From assembly GCF_009741275.1 (NCBI RefSeq), contig NZ_WOWS01000001.1, positions 124,001 through 188,000 on the forward strand: a stretch of 64,000 nt of DNA. The letters are read 5' to 3'. The DNA is from Winogradskyella endarachnes (GTDB lineage Bacteria; Bacteroidota; Bacteroidia; Flavobacteriales; Flavobacteriaceae). The position numbers and the translations under genes were made by a program. This document shows, piece by piece, positions 18,477-28,192 of the stretch. The notes beneath the pieces are model-generated. The model was not told where the DNA came from, made no database searches, and was given only the letters and a program-made list of their open reading frames with translations. Each line of letters opens with the position of its first letter. Position 1 is the first letter of the stretch.

Positions 18477-18878
18477 ATGAGCAACATTAATGGACTAATC
18501 ACTCCCTCAGAAGCTAAAAAACTTAACGACGCGTACACAACTCGTCACACTCTAATTAGCAAAGATATTACTAAAACAGATGACAACAGGTCGTCTTGGT
18601 ATTCATTAAAAGAATTAAAAGCCTATTTAAAACATGCCGAAGAACAAGCAGAAGAATTGGGCTTTGAAATGAATGGTATAAGAATTTATTGTGGCGCACA
18701 CGAGCCTGAAGAAGGTTGTGAGTCTGATGCAGAGGGTTTAACCACTCTGTTTTTAGTGCCAACAACTGCTGCAGACGAAGGTAAAGGTGGAGGAGGTGCG
18801 AATCCTGATATTTCTGATGCTGACGGATTGAATAGAGGTGGTGAAGGTAAACCACCAGGAGCAAATTATCCACAATAA
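18477..18878 (+). CDS. small soluble hypothetical protein with Gly-rich, Pro-terminated tail
   Basis: A 133-residue acidic protein without signal peptide. It starts with SEAKKLNDAYTTRH, has RSSWYSLKELKAYLKHAEEQAEELG (predicted helix), then GIRIYCGAH, and finishes in a glycine-rich tail with ISDADGLNRGGEGKPPGANYPQ. I recall similar uncharacterised proteins in many flavobacteria with the same SSW-SL-EL-YL core and the NYPQ end. Here it is 20 bases upstream of a seven-helix membrane protein and may be its partner. No function is assigned. Confidence 0.82.
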   Translation: MSNINGLITPSEAKKLNDAYTTRHTLISKDITKTDDNRSSWYSLKELKAYLKHAEEQAEELGFEMNGIRIYCGAHEPEEGCESDAEGLTTLFLVPTTAADEGKGGGGANPDISDADGLNRGGEGKPPGANYPQ

Positions 18879-18898
18879 AGTATATTAAACGTAAATGA

Positions 18899-19612
18899 AT
18901 GAATTTTGATGATTTTATTTTTCATATCATTGAACTTATTGCGGCTTTATCAGGATCTTATTACTACTTAATGACAAAAGCCCAGAGTGTTCGGCCTTTT
19001 ATTTGGTTTCTCTGGGTAATTGTTTTTGTTGAAACTTTTGGAATGTATGGTTATATTTTATTAAATAATTATGATAATGAAATTTTTATTTGGATAAAAA
19101 ATAGTGTGTTTTGCAGAAATACATGGCTTTATAATATTTTTGATTTGTCAACTTTATTTTTTTTAGGTCTGTTTTTTAAACGAATACTCAAAATTAATGT
19201 TTCTAAGAAACTAGTGAATTTTATTATAGTTTTTATTACTTGTTCTACTATATTATATTTTTGTCTTAGCGGCAATTTTTTTAGAGCATCGATACCATAT
19301 GATTTTTTAATGCAAACATTAGCCATTTTTACTTTTGTTTTGCTTTATTATTATGAGTTACTAAGCAGTGATAAAATATTGTTTTTTTATAAGTCACCTA
19401 TTTTCTATTTAAGTACAGGTGTTTTACTGTGGCATTTATCAGTAAGTCCATTATTTATTTTTGATGGTTATTTTTATGAAATCAATAAAGATTTTATAGA
19501 ATTCCAATCGCTTTACCTTTTAATCGCCAATATATTATTATACTCATGTTATACGTTCGGCTTTCTTTATACGTTGCAGTTTTACAAAAAACAATCAGTA
19601 GTGAAGAAATAG
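18899..19612 (+). CDS. seven-helix integral membrane protein, unknown function
   Basis: A 237-residue protein with seven likely membrane helices (about 9-27, 33-53, 75-95, 105-125, 135-150, 163-183, 200-225) and a short basic C-terminus. No known domain is recognised; the pattern resembles an input module of a membrane sensor. The ATG at 18899 is chosen because the earlier ATG at 18895 runs into a stop. It lies 20 bases after the small soluble protein, and its last 67 bases overlap the start of the histidine kinase gene, which suggests translational coupling between the three. Confidence 0.8.
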   Translation: MNFDDFIFHIIELIAALSGSYYYLMTKAQSVRPFIWFLWVIVFVETFGMYGYILLNNYDNEIFIWIKNSVFCRNTWLYNIFDLSTLFFLGLFFKRILKINVSKKLVNFIIVFITCSTILYFCLSGNFFRASIPYDFLMQTLAIFTFVLLYYYELLSSDKILFFYKSPIFYLSTGVLLWHLSVSPLFIFDGYFYEINKDFIEFQSLYLLIANILLYSCYTFGFLYTLQFYKKQSVVKK

Positions 19613-20373
19613 CATTAATTTCTTATGTTATATTTACAACATTAACTTTAGCTATAACATTTGTGTTATTTTTCGTTATATTTCAAAAACGAAAAAATCA
19701 ATTGTTGATTGATAGTGTTAAGCAACAAAAAGAATTTGATAATGAGCTTATTAAAACCCAACAAGAAATACAAGAAGAAACCTTAAGACAAGTTGGTAGA
19801 GAATTGCATGATAATGTTGGCCAAATGTTAGTGCTTTCTAGTATGCAAATGAAAGTAGCAAGTAATGCTGTAAAAGATGATGTAAAGTCTAAAGTAGATA
19901 ATGCGGCAGATGCATTAAATAATGCCTTAGAAGAAGTAAGGGCTTTGTCAAAATCATTAAATAGCGATGTCATTAGTAGTTTAGGTTTTGATGCTGCTGT
20001 TAATAATGAAGTAGCGCGATTAAATAAATCTGGACTGATACAGGCAAGTTTAGAAATAGTAGGAGATAAGGTAGATTTTGAAAATACAAAAGATGAAATA
20101 ATTTTGTTTAGAATTCTACAAGAATTTGTTTCAAACACTTTAAAATATGCAGACGCAGAACAGGTTTCAGTAAAATTAGAGTATCAAGAAAAAGAATTAA
20201 TTATTAAATTAAAAGATGATGGTACTGGTTTTAATATTGAAACAGCAACCAAAAGTTCTGGTTTAGTAAACATGAAAAAACGTGCAGAATTGTTAAATGC
20301 AGACTTTCAGTTAGTATCTTCTAAAGACAACGGAACACGTTTAACATTAAAATATCCTTACAAAACAGATTAG
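19546..20373 (+). CDS. sensor histidine kinase (HisKA_3 / NarX-like)
   Basis: A 275-residue kinase with one N-terminal membrane helix (about 23-47), a coiled-coil linker, then the phospho-acceptor H-box RELHDNVGQML (His near residue 89) and HATPase_c with the N-box EFVSNTLKYA and G-box DDGTGFNI. No extracellular sensor domain is present, so signal input probably comes from the overlapping seven-helix protein (inference). The start ATG lies 67 bases inside the upstream gene and no later in-frame start precedes the helix. No response regulator is adjacent; the next gene is convergent. Confidence 0.9.
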   Translation: MLYVRLSLYVAVLQKTISSEEIALISYVIFTTLTLAITFVLFFVIFQKRKNQLLIDSVKQQKEFDNELIKTQQEIQEETLRQVGRELHDNVGQMLVLSSMQMKVASNAVKDDVKSKVDNAADALNNALEEVRALSKSLNSDVISSLGFDAAVNNEVARLNKSGLIQASLEIVGDKVDFENTKDEIILFRILQEFVSNTLKYADAEQVSVKLEYQEKELIIKLKDDGTGFNIETATKSSGLVNMKKRAELLNADFQLVSSKDNGTRLTLKYPYKTD

Positions 20374-21068
20374 AGGTTGCAGGCTTGCCAAAGCACATCT
20401 TTTGGTAACGGAGCTGTTAATTTTAAATCTTCTTTCTTTACAGGGTGTGTAAAACATAGTGTTCTGGCATGTAAGCTAATACTTGCATCCTTATTGCTTC
20501 TGTTAAAACCGTATTTTAAATCACCTTTTATTGGACATCCAATTGAAGAAAGTTGCACTCTAATTTGATGATGTCTTCCGGTTTCTAAATCTATTTCTAA
20601 TAGATAGAAATTATCTAAAGTTTTAATTATTTTATAATGAAGAATTGCTTTTTTACTACCTTCAACTGCTTTAATATAGGCTGTAGATTTATTGTTTTTA
20701 GGATTCTTTTTTAGCCAATGCACTAAAGTGCCACTTGTTTTTGGTGGTTGGTTTTTAACTAAAGTCCAATATGTTTTTTTTGCTGTTTTCTCTGCAAACA
20801 GTTTGTTTAGTCGTGGTAAAGCTTTACTAGTTTTAGAGAAAAGTACAATACCAGTAGTTGGTCTGTCTAAGCGATGCACAACACCCAAATAGACATTCCC
20901 TTGTTTATTGTATTTATCTTTTAAATAAGATTTAACAACTTCACTTAAGGGTTTGTCTCCAGTTTTATCACCTTGTACAATATCTCCAGCACGTTTGTTC
21001 ACAACAATGATGTGATTGTCTTCGTAAAGAACTTGGAGGTTGTTTTTTGATGAAAGAACTTTAGGCAT
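20370..21068 (-). CDS. RluA-family pseudouridine synthase
   Basis: A 232-residue RNA pseudouridine synthase. The catalytic motif HRLDRPTTGIVL contains the nucleophilic Asp68; GRHHQIRVQLSSIGCPIKGD is the second hallmark. It has no N-terminal S4 domain, consistent with its length. Targets in the family are 23S rRNA or tRNA positions; which one applies here is not readable. The gene is convergent with the histidine kinase and overlaps its end by four bases. Confidence 0.92.
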   Translation of the reverse strand: MPKVLSSKNNLQVLYEDNHIIVVNKRAGDIVQGDKTGDKPLSEVVKSYLKDKYNKQGNVYLGVVHRLDRPTTGIVLFSKTSKALPRLNKLFAEKTAKKTYWTLVKNQPPKTSGTLVHWLKKNPKNNKSTAYIKAVEGSKKAILHYKIIKTLDNFYLLEIDLETGRHHQIRVQLSSIGCPIKGDLKYGFNRSNKDASISLHARTLCFTHPVKKEDLKLTAPLPKDVLWQACNL

Positions 21069-21153
21069 ATTTAAAAATTGTTACACAGAGAATAACAGAG
21101 TTTACATAAAGACTCACTGAGTTTTAAAGAAATTCATTACCAGTTACAGTTTT

Positions 21154-21175
21154 CCCCTTTGGGGAATTAAAGGGG
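21154..21175. repeat. G/C-rich hairpin, REP-like
   Basis: The arms CCCCTTT and AAAGGGG enclose an eight-base loop GGGGAATT, and CCCC/GGGG could also pair alternatively. The hairpin lies between panB (ends 21183) and the pseudouridine synthase start, in otherwise AT-rich DNA. The T-run follows on the plus side only (CTTTT), so it is not a convincing terminator for panB. Similar CCCCTTTGGGG units are, from memory, common between flavobacterial genes. Confidence 0.4.
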
Positions 21176-21182
21176 CTTTTAT

Positions 21183-22001
21183 TTAATATTGCTCCTTATC
21201 ACTTGGGAAATCTACAGATTTTACATCCTCAGCATATTGACTAATAGCTGTTGTCATTTCTTCATAAAGGTTCATATAACGACGCAAAAATCTTGGGTTA
21301 AACTCATGTGTCATACCCAGCATATCATGTAAAACCAAAACTTGTCCGTCAACTCCATTACCTGCTCCAATACCAATTACAGGTATAGAAACGCTTTCAG
21401 CAACTTCTTGCGCTAATTTTGCAGGAATTTTTTCTAAAACTATCCCAAAACAACCTGCTTTTTCTAGCATTAAAGCATCTTCTTTTAATTGTTTTGCTTC
21501 CTGCTCTTCTTTAGCTCTTACTGTGTATGTTCCAAATTTATAGATAGATTGAGGTGTTAAGCCCAAGTGTCCCATTACTGGGATTCCGGCATTAAGTATT
21601 CGTTTAATAGAATCTTTAACTTCTTTACCACCTTCCATTTTAACGGCATGTCCTCCGGATTCTTTCATTATTCTAATGGCAGAACGTAAGGCTTCTTTTG
21701 GGTCGCTTTGGTAACTTCCAAAAGGTAAATCTACAACAACTAAACTTCTGTCAATTGCTCTTACAACAGAAGAGGCATGGTAAATCATTTGGTCTAAAGT
21801 GATAGGCAGTGTAGTCTCGTGGCCAGCCATAACATTACTAGCAGAATCGCCAACTAAAATAACATCTATACCTGCGCCATCTACTATTTTTGCCATGGTA
21901 TAATCGTAAGCGGTAAGCATTGATATTTTTTCGCCTCTAGACTTCATATCTACAAGACTTTTTACCGTAATTCTTTTATATTCTTTTTTTGCTGTTGACA
22001 T
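21183..22001 (-). CDS. panB: 3-methyl-2-oxobutanoate hydroxymethyltransferase
   Basis: Transfers a hydroxymethyl group from methylene-THF to 2-oxoisovalerate, giving ketopantoate in pantothenate/CoA synthesis. The 272-residue protein shows [14 protein letters not shown], the metal-binding [34 protein letters not shown] and [21 protein letters not shown], all PanB hallmarks. It is a decameric TIM-barrel enzyme in the cytosol. It appears monocistronic, with 114 bases to the next minus-strand gene and 275 bases upstream. Confidence 0.97.
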   Translation of the reverse strand: MSTAKKEYKRITVKSLVDMKSRGEKISMLTAYDYTMAKIVDGAGIDVILVGDSASNVMAGHETTLPITLDQMIYHASSVVRAIDRSLVVVDLPFGSYQSDPKEALRSAIRIMKESGGHAVKMEGGKEVKDSIKRILNAGIPVMGHLGLTPQSIYKFGTYTVRAKEEQEAKQLKEDALMLEKAGCFGIVLEKIPAKLAQEVAESVSIPVIGIGAGNGVDGQVLVLHDMLGMTHEFNPRFLRRYMNLYEEMTTAISQYAEDVKSVDFPSDKEQY

Positions 22002-22276
22002 TGTTATGTTTATTTATTGATTGTAAAAATAAAGAGATTTGTTAAGTTTTCAGTGAATAGACTAGATAATTATGGGATTAGATTTGTTTTCTGTCTTCCG
22101 TGCAAAACGTTAGGTGCAAATAATAGGCGTTAATTAAATTTTTTTCTATTTGATTAAGATGTCTTCACTTTGAGAAAGTTTATATGGATTTCTAGCAGTA
22201 GGTTTAATATACCTTGTTTTTTATAATTGATTTGAGTAAGAGTCCCTTCCTTTTTGTAAGGTAAGGATGGACTTAT
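22002..22276. other. intergenic region between sdaA end and panB start
   Basis: This 275-base gap must hold the panB promoter on the minus strand, but no clean TAnnTTTG box was found near the start. The sdaA-proximal end carries the imperfect hairpin listed separately. The remainder is AT-rich, with no small open frame that has coding character. Confidence 0.4.
22241..22275. repeat. imperfect inverted repeat at sdaA 3' end
   Basis: AGTCC at 22241 pairs with GGACT near 22268-22272, enclosing partly complementary CCTT/AAGG stretches. It sits immediately after the sdaA stop. It could act as a weak terminator or be a REP-like unit; no T-run follows on the minus strand. Confidence 0.35.
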
Positions 22277-23701
22277 TTAACAATCCGTCAAATGAACTCC
22301 AACTGCCAAACCACCTTCAGAAGTTTCCTTATATTTGGTATTCATATCTTTGGCTGTTTCCCACATGGTGTTTACAACTTTATCTAAAGGAACTTTAACG
22401 TTTTTTGGGTCTGTGTCTAAGGCTAATTCTGCGGCATTAATGGCTTTAATTGCTCCCATAGAATTACGTTCAATACAAGGAATTTGTACTAAACCACCAA
22501 TTGGGTCGCAGGTTAAACCTAAATGATGTTCCATAGCAATTTCAGCAGCAACTAAAACTTGCTCTGGAGTTCCGCCTAATAATTCGGTTAATGCACCAGC
22601 AGCCATTGCAGAAGATACACCAATTTCGGCCTGGCAGCCACCCATTGCAGCACTAATTGTTGCACCTTTTTTAAAGATGCTGCCAATTTCGCCAGCCACT
22701 AATAAGAATTTTTTAACGTGATTAAAATTGGCTTCATGATTTTCAATAACCATATAATACATTAATACTGCCGGAATAACACCTGCGCTTCCGTTAGTTG
22801 GCGCTGTTACCACACGACCTAGAGAAGCGTTAACTTCATTAACCGCTAAAGCAAAACAACTTACCCATTTTAAAATTTGACGAAATTTAACTTCGGTTGT
22901 TCTTATGCTTTCTAACCATTCTTGTGGGTTATTATAGTTAGCATTACCAATAAGATTTTTGTGCATATCATAAGCACGTCTTCTTACATTTAAACCTCCT
23001 GGTAAATTTCCTTCTGTATGGCAACCAACGTACATACATTCTAACATAGTATGCCAAACGCGTTTTAATTCAAAATCAATTGAGTTTTCGTCTCTTATTG
23101 ATTTTTCATTTTCTAGTACAACTCCAGATATAGGAAGGTTTAGTTGATGACAGTATTTTAGTAACTCATCGCCATAGGCAATTGGATATGGAAATGTACA
23201 ATAGAATATTATTTTATTAGCCTTAGCAACTTTTCGTTCTTCTTGTACAACAAATCCACCACCAATAGAGTAGTAGGTAGATTTATAATTTCTGCCGTTA
23301 ATTTGTGCAGTAAAAACCATTCCATTAGAGTGAAAAGGTAGAAACTTTCTATTAAAAACTATATTGTCTTTAAAACTAAAAGGTATTGATTTTTCGTTAT
23401 TAAATGGTAAGCTGTTGGTTGATTTTACTTCATTAACAATAGAATTAATGTTTTGTACAGGTATACGTTCTGGGTCGGCTCCTGTTAACCCTAAAATTAC
23501 AGCGAAATCTGTGGCATGGCCTTTACCTGTTAAAGATAAAGAACCGTAGAGGTCTACCGTGATTTTTTCAACCTTATCAAAACGTTTTTTGTCTTTCAGT
23601 TCTTTAATCCAACGTTCTGCAGCTCTCCAAGGTCCAAGGGTATGAGAACTCGATGGTCCTACGCCAATTTTTAACATATCAAAAACAGAAATACTTTCCA
23701 T
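22277..23701 (-). CDS. sdaA: L-serine ammonia-lyase, iron-sulfur type
   Basis: Converts L-serine to pyruvate and ammonia with a [4Fe-4S] cluster. At 474 residues it is the single-chain form. The beta domain (about 1-160) starts [24 protein letters not shown]; the alpha domain (about 190-474) contains the substrate loops [12 protein letters not shown] and the cluster cysteines in [15 protein letters not shown] and QIPCIERN. It is cytosolic and catabolic. It appears to be transcribed alone from a TATATTTG box about 24 bases upstream. Confidence 0.96.
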   Translation of the reverse strand: MESISVFDMLKIGVGPSSSHTLGPWRAAERWIKELKDKKRFDKVEKITVDLYGSLSLTGKGHATDFAVILGLTGADPERIPVQNINSIVNEVKSTNSLPFNNEKSIPFSFKDNIVFNRKFLPFHSNGMVFTAQINGRNYKSTYYSIGGGFVVQEERKVAKANKIIFYCTFPYPIAYGDELLKYCHQLNLPISGVVLENEKSIRDENSIDFELKRVWHTMLECMYVGCHTEGNLPGGLNVRRRAYDMHKNLIGNANYNNPQEWLESIRTTEVKFRQILKWVSCFALAVNEVNASLGRVVTAPTNGSAGVIPAVLMYYMVIENHEANFNHVKKFLLVAGEIGSIFKKGATISAAMGGCQAEIGVSSAMAAGALTELLGGTPEQVLVAAEIAMEHHLGLTCDPIGGLVQIPCIERNSMGAIKAINAAELALDTDPKNVKVPLDKVVNTMWETAKDMNTKYKETSEGGLAVGVHLTDC

Positions 23702-23724
23702 TGCATTAACAATTTTGTTGTGCG

Positions 23725-23732
23725 CAAATATA
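23725..23732 (-). promoter_or_regulatory. -7 box TATATTTG of sdaA
   Basis: On the minus strand TATATTTG matches TAnnTTTG exactly and ends 23 bases before the ATG at 23701, so the leader would be about 20 bases. No TTG at -33 spacing is seen. Confidence 0.5.
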
Positions 23733-23754
23733 CATTTTGTTTAAGTTGAAAGGC

Positions 23755-23794
23755 ATAAAAAAAACAGCTTTGGTTTTTAAACTAAAGCTGTTTT
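23755..23794 (-). terminator. intrinsic terminator of lipoprotein gene
   Basis: A long hairpin (arms 23761-23776 and 23779-23794, core CAGCTTT / AAAGCTG) is followed on the minus strand by a run of eight T, a clear intrinsic terminator. It lies 27 bases after the stop of the 23821-24303 gene and protects the sdaA promoter. Confidence 0.85.
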
Positions 23795-23820
23795 ATAAGT
23801 GATATATTTTATTAAAAGTA

Positions 23821-24303
23821 TTATTCTACGTATTGCATTACATCAGAATAATTGTTAACATCAATATTATTACTAGATATAAAATCTACGGGTAATACTA
23901 CAATTCTAAATGTTTGATTTATTCTTTCTTCATCTAATAATAAACTGTAATCAAAAGTAGGGTGAGATTCAATAAAGATTGTTACAAAATCAAAGTTATG
24001 TTCATAATTATATTGAAATTCTTCTCCGGCATTTATATAAACCGTTTCGGGTAAGGATTTCCATACATCATAACCGTCTATTACATCAATAAGGTGATAT
24101 ACTAGGACCATGTCAGACTCATATAAGTCTATATCTAATGGAATTTCAATGCTTTGCTGATAATCTGGCGCCGAAAAACTAATGGTTCTTTCAAAGGATT
24201 GTCCAACAAAATTAACACCATCTAAACCAGGAGGTCCTTGGTCACCTTCGCAAGCGGTAAATAATAAAGTAAACGTAAATAATAAAAAGGCAATTTTTTT
24301 CAT
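23821..24303 (-). CDS. small lipoprotein with collagen-like Gly-X-Y start
   Basis: A 160-residue exported protein with leader MKKIAFLLFTFTLLF, lipobox FTAC (Cys18), then EGDQGPPGLDG, i.e. three Gly-X-Y triplets, directly after the lipid anchor. The rest is beta-rich and acidic, with no recognised domain. Lipoproteins with this short collagen-like spacer occur in many flavobacteria, from memory; function is unknown. The Gly-Pro segment may act as a rigid linker from the membrane. Confidence 0.82.
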   Translation of the reverse strand: MKKIAFLLFTFTLLFTACEGDQGPPGLDGVNFVGQSFERTISFSAPDYQQSIEIPLDIDLYESDMVLVYHLIDVIDGYDVWKSLPETVYINAGEEFQYNYEHNFDFVTIFIESHPTFDYSLLLDEERINQTFRIVVLPVDFISSNNIDVNNYSDVMQYVE

Positions 24304-24422
24304 GATGAATATATTTAATTAATTACTAATGTATTGTTTATTCTTATCAAACAGTATGCCTTTTTTAGAAAAAATTAAGATTTAAGTATTTTGTTATACT
24401 AATTAGAGCTAATAAATAAAAA

Positions 24423-24444
24423 AACACCTTCAAATGAAGGTGTT
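24423..24444 (-). terminator. intrinsic terminator of T9SS protein gene
   Basis: Arms AACACCTTCA and TGAAGGTGTT pair perfectly around a two-base centre. On the minus strand the hairpin is followed by a run of seven T, 24 bases after the stop of the large gene. This is a standard rho-independent terminator. Confidence 0.85.
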
Positions 24445-24467
24445 CTAAATACTAATATAATTGAAAT

Positions 24468-27400
24468 TTAGTTAATAATTAGTTTAATGCGCTCTCCACT
24501 TTTAGTTTTTAAAACATAAGTGCCAGCTATTAAACTAGGCAGTTGTAAATTCATGGTGTGTTCTTTTGTTAATATTTCGCGACCTTGAATATCAAATAGA
24601 GAAAAAGAAACAGCTTTATTAAAATATATAGTCTGATTTGATTTAGATGGGTTAGGATACATTTTTAATGTTTCGGAATTACTTGTAAATTCATCAGTAC
24701 TTAATGCTGTTGCGTTAAGTTTATAGAAACTTAGAGTAGAACTTACTTCGTTTGCCATAATTACTAACCCAGTGTCATTTGGACTATTTTCAGGCGTGAC
24801 GTATATAATACCTTCTGGTCCTAAATCTCCGCCTTCATTATCACCTAGGTCTCTATTATTGATATATTTTTCAAAAATAGGATTGTTTGGGTCAGTAATA
24901 TTATAGGTCATAAATCCACCGACACGCTCTAAAGTAATAAAGGCATAAAATTCGCCATTAATTTCTGTAATTGTTACACCTTCTGGCTCTGGACCTTTAT
25001 TATCACTACGGTTTTTAAAGTTATTATTACTGTTGCTAGCGTTAAATAATGAGCCATAAGTTGGGTCTATAGAGGTTATACGTTCAAAATCATCTGCACT
25101 GTCATAAACCAAATTTCCTGTAGAGGCATTCCATATACTAAAAGAACGAGATCCAAAAACATGGATTTCATCAAAATCGCCATCGTTATCAATATCACCA
25201 TTGGCAGATGTTACCGTTAGTCTTCCTAGATTGAAATCGGATTGTAAATATGCTGCATCAGGAAAAACGGTTGTGTCTAAGTTTAAATCACTTACACGTT
25301 CTTCTTCTGCATAGGTACTGTATTCTCTGGCATCACCTTCGTTAGCTGTAACAATGTAGGTTGTACCTGCAACCTCATAAGAGGCAATAGCATCTGGCAT
25401 GTACATACCTTTTATTGGCCAATTGGCTAAGAAAATAAAGTCAGAATCGTCTGAAGCATCTAAAGTGTTACCAGCTAAATTGTGGTCTTTTAACCCTAAA
25501 GGAATGATAGATGTAATGGTGTTTGTAGTTAAATCTATAACACCTAAAGCATTGTTTTCTTGAAGAGATACGTATGCAGTTTGAGAATCATTAGAAAAGG
25601 TAATAAATTCTGGCTCTAAATCTTGAGAAACTGTTGCTCCAGGGCCAAATATTCTTACATCATCAGCTAGAAGAGATGCTAATTGAGAATCGAAATTATT
25701 AAAGTTAATATGCGTTACATTGGCTTGAACAATATTCCCTAGGCCTCCTGTAATATCAATAACAGAAATACTACCTTCTGGATCCACAGAATAATCGTCA
25801 TTTGGTTGTCCTTCATTAGCTACAAGTAGTTTTGTGCCATCTGGAGTAAACCCAACCATATCTGGTAAGTTACCTGCTACAACAGAATTTTGATTAGCGC
25901 CATCTATATCTGTAAATACAACAATACCATCTTCTAAAGGTCCTTTAGAGATTCCTAATGCCACAATACCATTATAATATGCCACGCTTGTTGGGTCACC
26001 ATAAGTAGATAAATCTATAGAACTTATAGTTGTAATGGCATTGATATCAGAAAAATCTATTATTTCTAATTTCTGTCCTGTTGAGTTTAAAACAAATAAA
26101 CGCTGAGAAACTGGGTCGTGTGCAACAATTTCTGCAGAACCGTTGCCATCTACTAAATAACTAGTTACATATTCTATGCCTAAAATATCTGTTGCAATAG
26201 GTGTATTAGTATCATTATCTATGATGTAAACTCCAGTGTTATAATTTTCACTAAGTGTTGCATTTGTAGGATTTGAAAGTTCTAAAATAAATAGTTCATC
26301 CATTTCTGCTATGGCATCATCTACTACAGGTATTGAGATGTTAATAGGTTCTGTAGAATTTGCAGGAAAATTTATAGTTTCATTTGTAAAGCTAAAATCA
26401 TCAATCTCAGTTGCTGTTAATAATTCTGTAATTAGATTTACATCTACAGATACCATTTGACTTGTAGCAGAAGATAATTCAATTGAAATATTAATAGAAG
26501 TTTCATCTTCATTTAAACTATAGGTGCTTTCTGAAAAACTGATTTGAGGTGTAACAGAAGTAATAGGAGTATATGATCCTGGCGAAGCAAAAACATCTTC
26601 TCCAATAGATTGACCAACTAGATTGGTAGAGGGTGTCCAATTAGTGCCATCAGTGAAGTTTTCATTAGGATTTAGTAACTCTAACGAAGGACCATCACCA
26701 TCAGCAGTTGTTGGCCATGGTGCATCATCACTATATTCTACCTGACTAATTACACTATTAGAAGTATTTTTAATTTCTAATAATTCACCTCCATTACCTA
26801 GAGCATTAGATATAGCTTGTGGCATATCTAAAAATGTAACACCATAAAAAGCATCTGCAGTTGTCTTATCTGTAGCAAGTAAAACTATAGCTCCAGCTGC
26901 CAATGTCATTTCAGGAAAAGTGTAAACAAAATTACCTTCATCATTAACTGTAATTCCTCCAAGATTAATTGAAGACGCACTATTATTATAGATTTCTAAA
27001 AATTCTAGAGCATTAGAATCATCAGAAGGTGCATTATACATAATTTCAGTAATTATTAAACCAGATGTTAAGGCATTGTAAAATAGGTTATCGCTAACAT
27101 AAGGTACCGTTTGAGTATTACTGGAGGTGTCTTCTAATCCATTAACTGTTAAAGTATACGCAGTGCCTTCAATGAATCCAGAATGTGTTATTGTTGCCGT
27201 AAGTGTACTATTATTATATACAACAGAATTTACCGTTAAAGATGGACTAAAGGTATAATTACTTAACATTTCAGCACTTGTTTGTGTTACCGCTTCTGTA
27301 AATGTGACTTCAACTGTAGTTTGTGCTGTTGAAACGGCATTAGCAACACTTGGAGGATTTGTGTCAGATGTTGAAATAGTGAACATTGTAGTATCAAAAG

Positions 27401-28037
27401 GAACATCTGGCTCAATAGAGTCAATACTTTGATCGCCACTTGCATCTTGCATATCGTAATTAGACATGTCATTTAAAGCGACTAAGTACCCATTTGCAGT
27501 AAAGCCAGTTCTGGGACCATTGTATGCAGCTATATCAGTTCCGCTAGGATAAGTTATAGCAGTAGAACCTTCTGTTAATCCGGTTCCTGTTAAACCAGTT
27601 CCTGCACCATCATCATAAGCAGATGAGGCATTTGCCACAGCGGTAATAAAGGTTGTTGGTGTATCAATGTCAGTACCAAGATAAACAAAAATAGCCTCTG
27701 CAGATGCAGAAATTCCTCCAGGAGAGCCAACTATAGTTCCATGAGACACGTTTGGCGTTGCGCTAATGGCGTAAAATGTCATTACAGTTCCAGCAGGTAT
27801 AATGGTTGCACCTGTATTCCATTCGTAATTAGCTTCTCCAGAATTAAATTGAGAGCCTTCCCATTCCTTGTCAGAAAAATAAATAACAGAATTTGCAGGA
27901 ATATCTACAAATGTTACTAACGCAAAATCGTCGTCTCCATCTGCATTAAATGCTGTAAAAGCTAAATCGCCAGTGTTTAGCTGAGCACTTGCTATGCATG
28001 AGATAAATAAGGTAAAAAATTGTAAAAAGTATTTCAT
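24468..28037 (-). CDS. multidomain T9SS-exported protein, choice-of-anchor I type
   Basis: A 1189-residue secreted protein. In order it has a signal peptide ending SAQ (about 18); an N-terminal domain with FNADGDDDFALVTF; a bacterial Ig-like domain near 230-320 (NPPSVANAVS..); a lamin-tail domain near 325-430 (LIITEIMYNAPSDD); a Calx-beta domain near 500-615; a large beta-propeller/esterase-like region near 620-1100 of the choice-of-anchor I group (GIEYVTSY.., DGTKLLVANEGQPNDDY); and a C-terminal type IX sorting domain (MYPNPSKS to the end). It is destined for the cell surface or medium, possibly as a phosphatase or phytase-like enzyme; that role is a guess. It is monocistronic and ends at a strong hairpin. 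Confidence 0.92.
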   Translation of the reverse strand: MKYFLQFFTLFISCIASAQLNTGDLAFTAFNADGDDDFALVTFVDIPANSVIYFSDKEWEGSQFNSGEANYEWNTGATIIPAGTVMTFYAISATPNVSHGTIVGSPGGISASAEAIFVYLGTDIDTPTTFITAVANASSAYDDGAGTGLTGTGLTEGSTAITYPSGTDIAAYNGPRTGFTANGYLVALNDMSNYDMQDASGDQSIDSIEPDVPFDTTMFTISTSDTNPPSVANAVSTAQTTVEVTFTEAVTQTSAEMLSNYTFSPSLTVNSVVYNNSTLTATITHSGFIEGTAYTLTVNGLEDTSSNTQTVPYVSDNLFYNALTSGLIITEIMYNAPSDDSNALEFLEIYNNSASSINLGGITVNDEGNFVYTFPEMTLAAGAIVLLATDKTTADAFYGVTFLDMPQAISNALGNGGELLEIKNTSNSVISQVEYSDDAPWPTTADGDGPSLELLNPNENFTDGTNWTPSTNLVGQSIGEDVFASPGSYTPITSVTPQISFSESTYSLNEDETSINISIELSSATSQMVSVDVNLITELLTATEIDDFSFTNETINFPANSTEPINISIPVVDDAIAEMDELFILELSNPTNATLSENYNTGVYIIDNDTNTPIATDILGIEYVTSYLVDGNGSAEIVAHDPVSQRLFVLNSTGQKLEIIDFSDINAITTISSIDLSTYGDPTSVAYYNGIVALGISKGPLEDGIVVFTDIDGANQNSVVAGNLPDMVGFTPDGTKLLVANEGQPNDDYSVDPEGSISVIDITGGLGNIVQANVTHINFNNFDSQLASLLADDVRIFGPGATVSQDLEPEFITFSNDSQTAYVSLQENNALGVIDLTTNTITSIIPLGLKDHNLAGNTLDASDDSDFIFLANWPIKGMYMPDAIASYEVAGTTYIVTANEGDAREYSTYAEEERVSDLNLDTTVFPDAAYLQSDFNLGRLTVTSANGDIDNDGDFDEIHVFGSRSFSIWNASTGNLVYDSADDFERITSIDPTYGSLFNASNSNNNFKNRSDNKGPEPEGVTITEINGEFYAFITLERVGGFMTYNITDPNNPIFEKYINNRDLGDNEGGDLGPEGIIYVTPENSPNDTGLVIMANEVSSTLSFYKLNATALSTDEFTSNSETLKMYPNPSKSNQTIYFNKAVSFSLFDIQGREILTKEHTMNLQLPSLIAGTYVLKTKSGERIKLIIN

Positions 28038-28040
28038 AAT

Positions 28041-28079
28041 GTTTGGTTGTTTTTAATTGCGTGAAATTATTAACCAAAC
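28041..28079 (-). promoter_or_regulatory. inverted repeat upstream of T9SS gene
   Basis: GTTTGGTT at 28041-28048 and AACCAAAC at 28072-28079 are perfect arms 23 bases apart, starting just before the start codon of the minus-strand gene. It could be an mRNA leader hairpin that hides the start, or two operator half-sites. No -7 box is visible on this strand. Confidence 0.35.
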
Positions 28080-28192
28080 GTTGCTTCACTATATACTAAA
28101 TATTATTTAAGAATGAACAAATTTTAAAGAATGTTAAGCAAAAGTTTACTATTGATGGTTTAATGATTAATTCTCATAACAATTAGTTAAAG

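Noticed and set aside
18571..18873. A 100-residue frame opposite the small Gly-rich protein
   Set aside because: Leu/His-rich composition arising from the complement of the Gly/Asp-rich coding strand; no independent support.
19698..20138. A 146-residue frame opposite the histidine kinase
   Set aside because: Ser/Leu-rich composition with no domain; explained by the reverse complement of the kinase coding sequence.
21154..21175. Terminator for panB
   Set aside because: The hairpin is strong but not followed by a T-run in the minus-strand direction, so I list it as a repeat-like hairpin instead.
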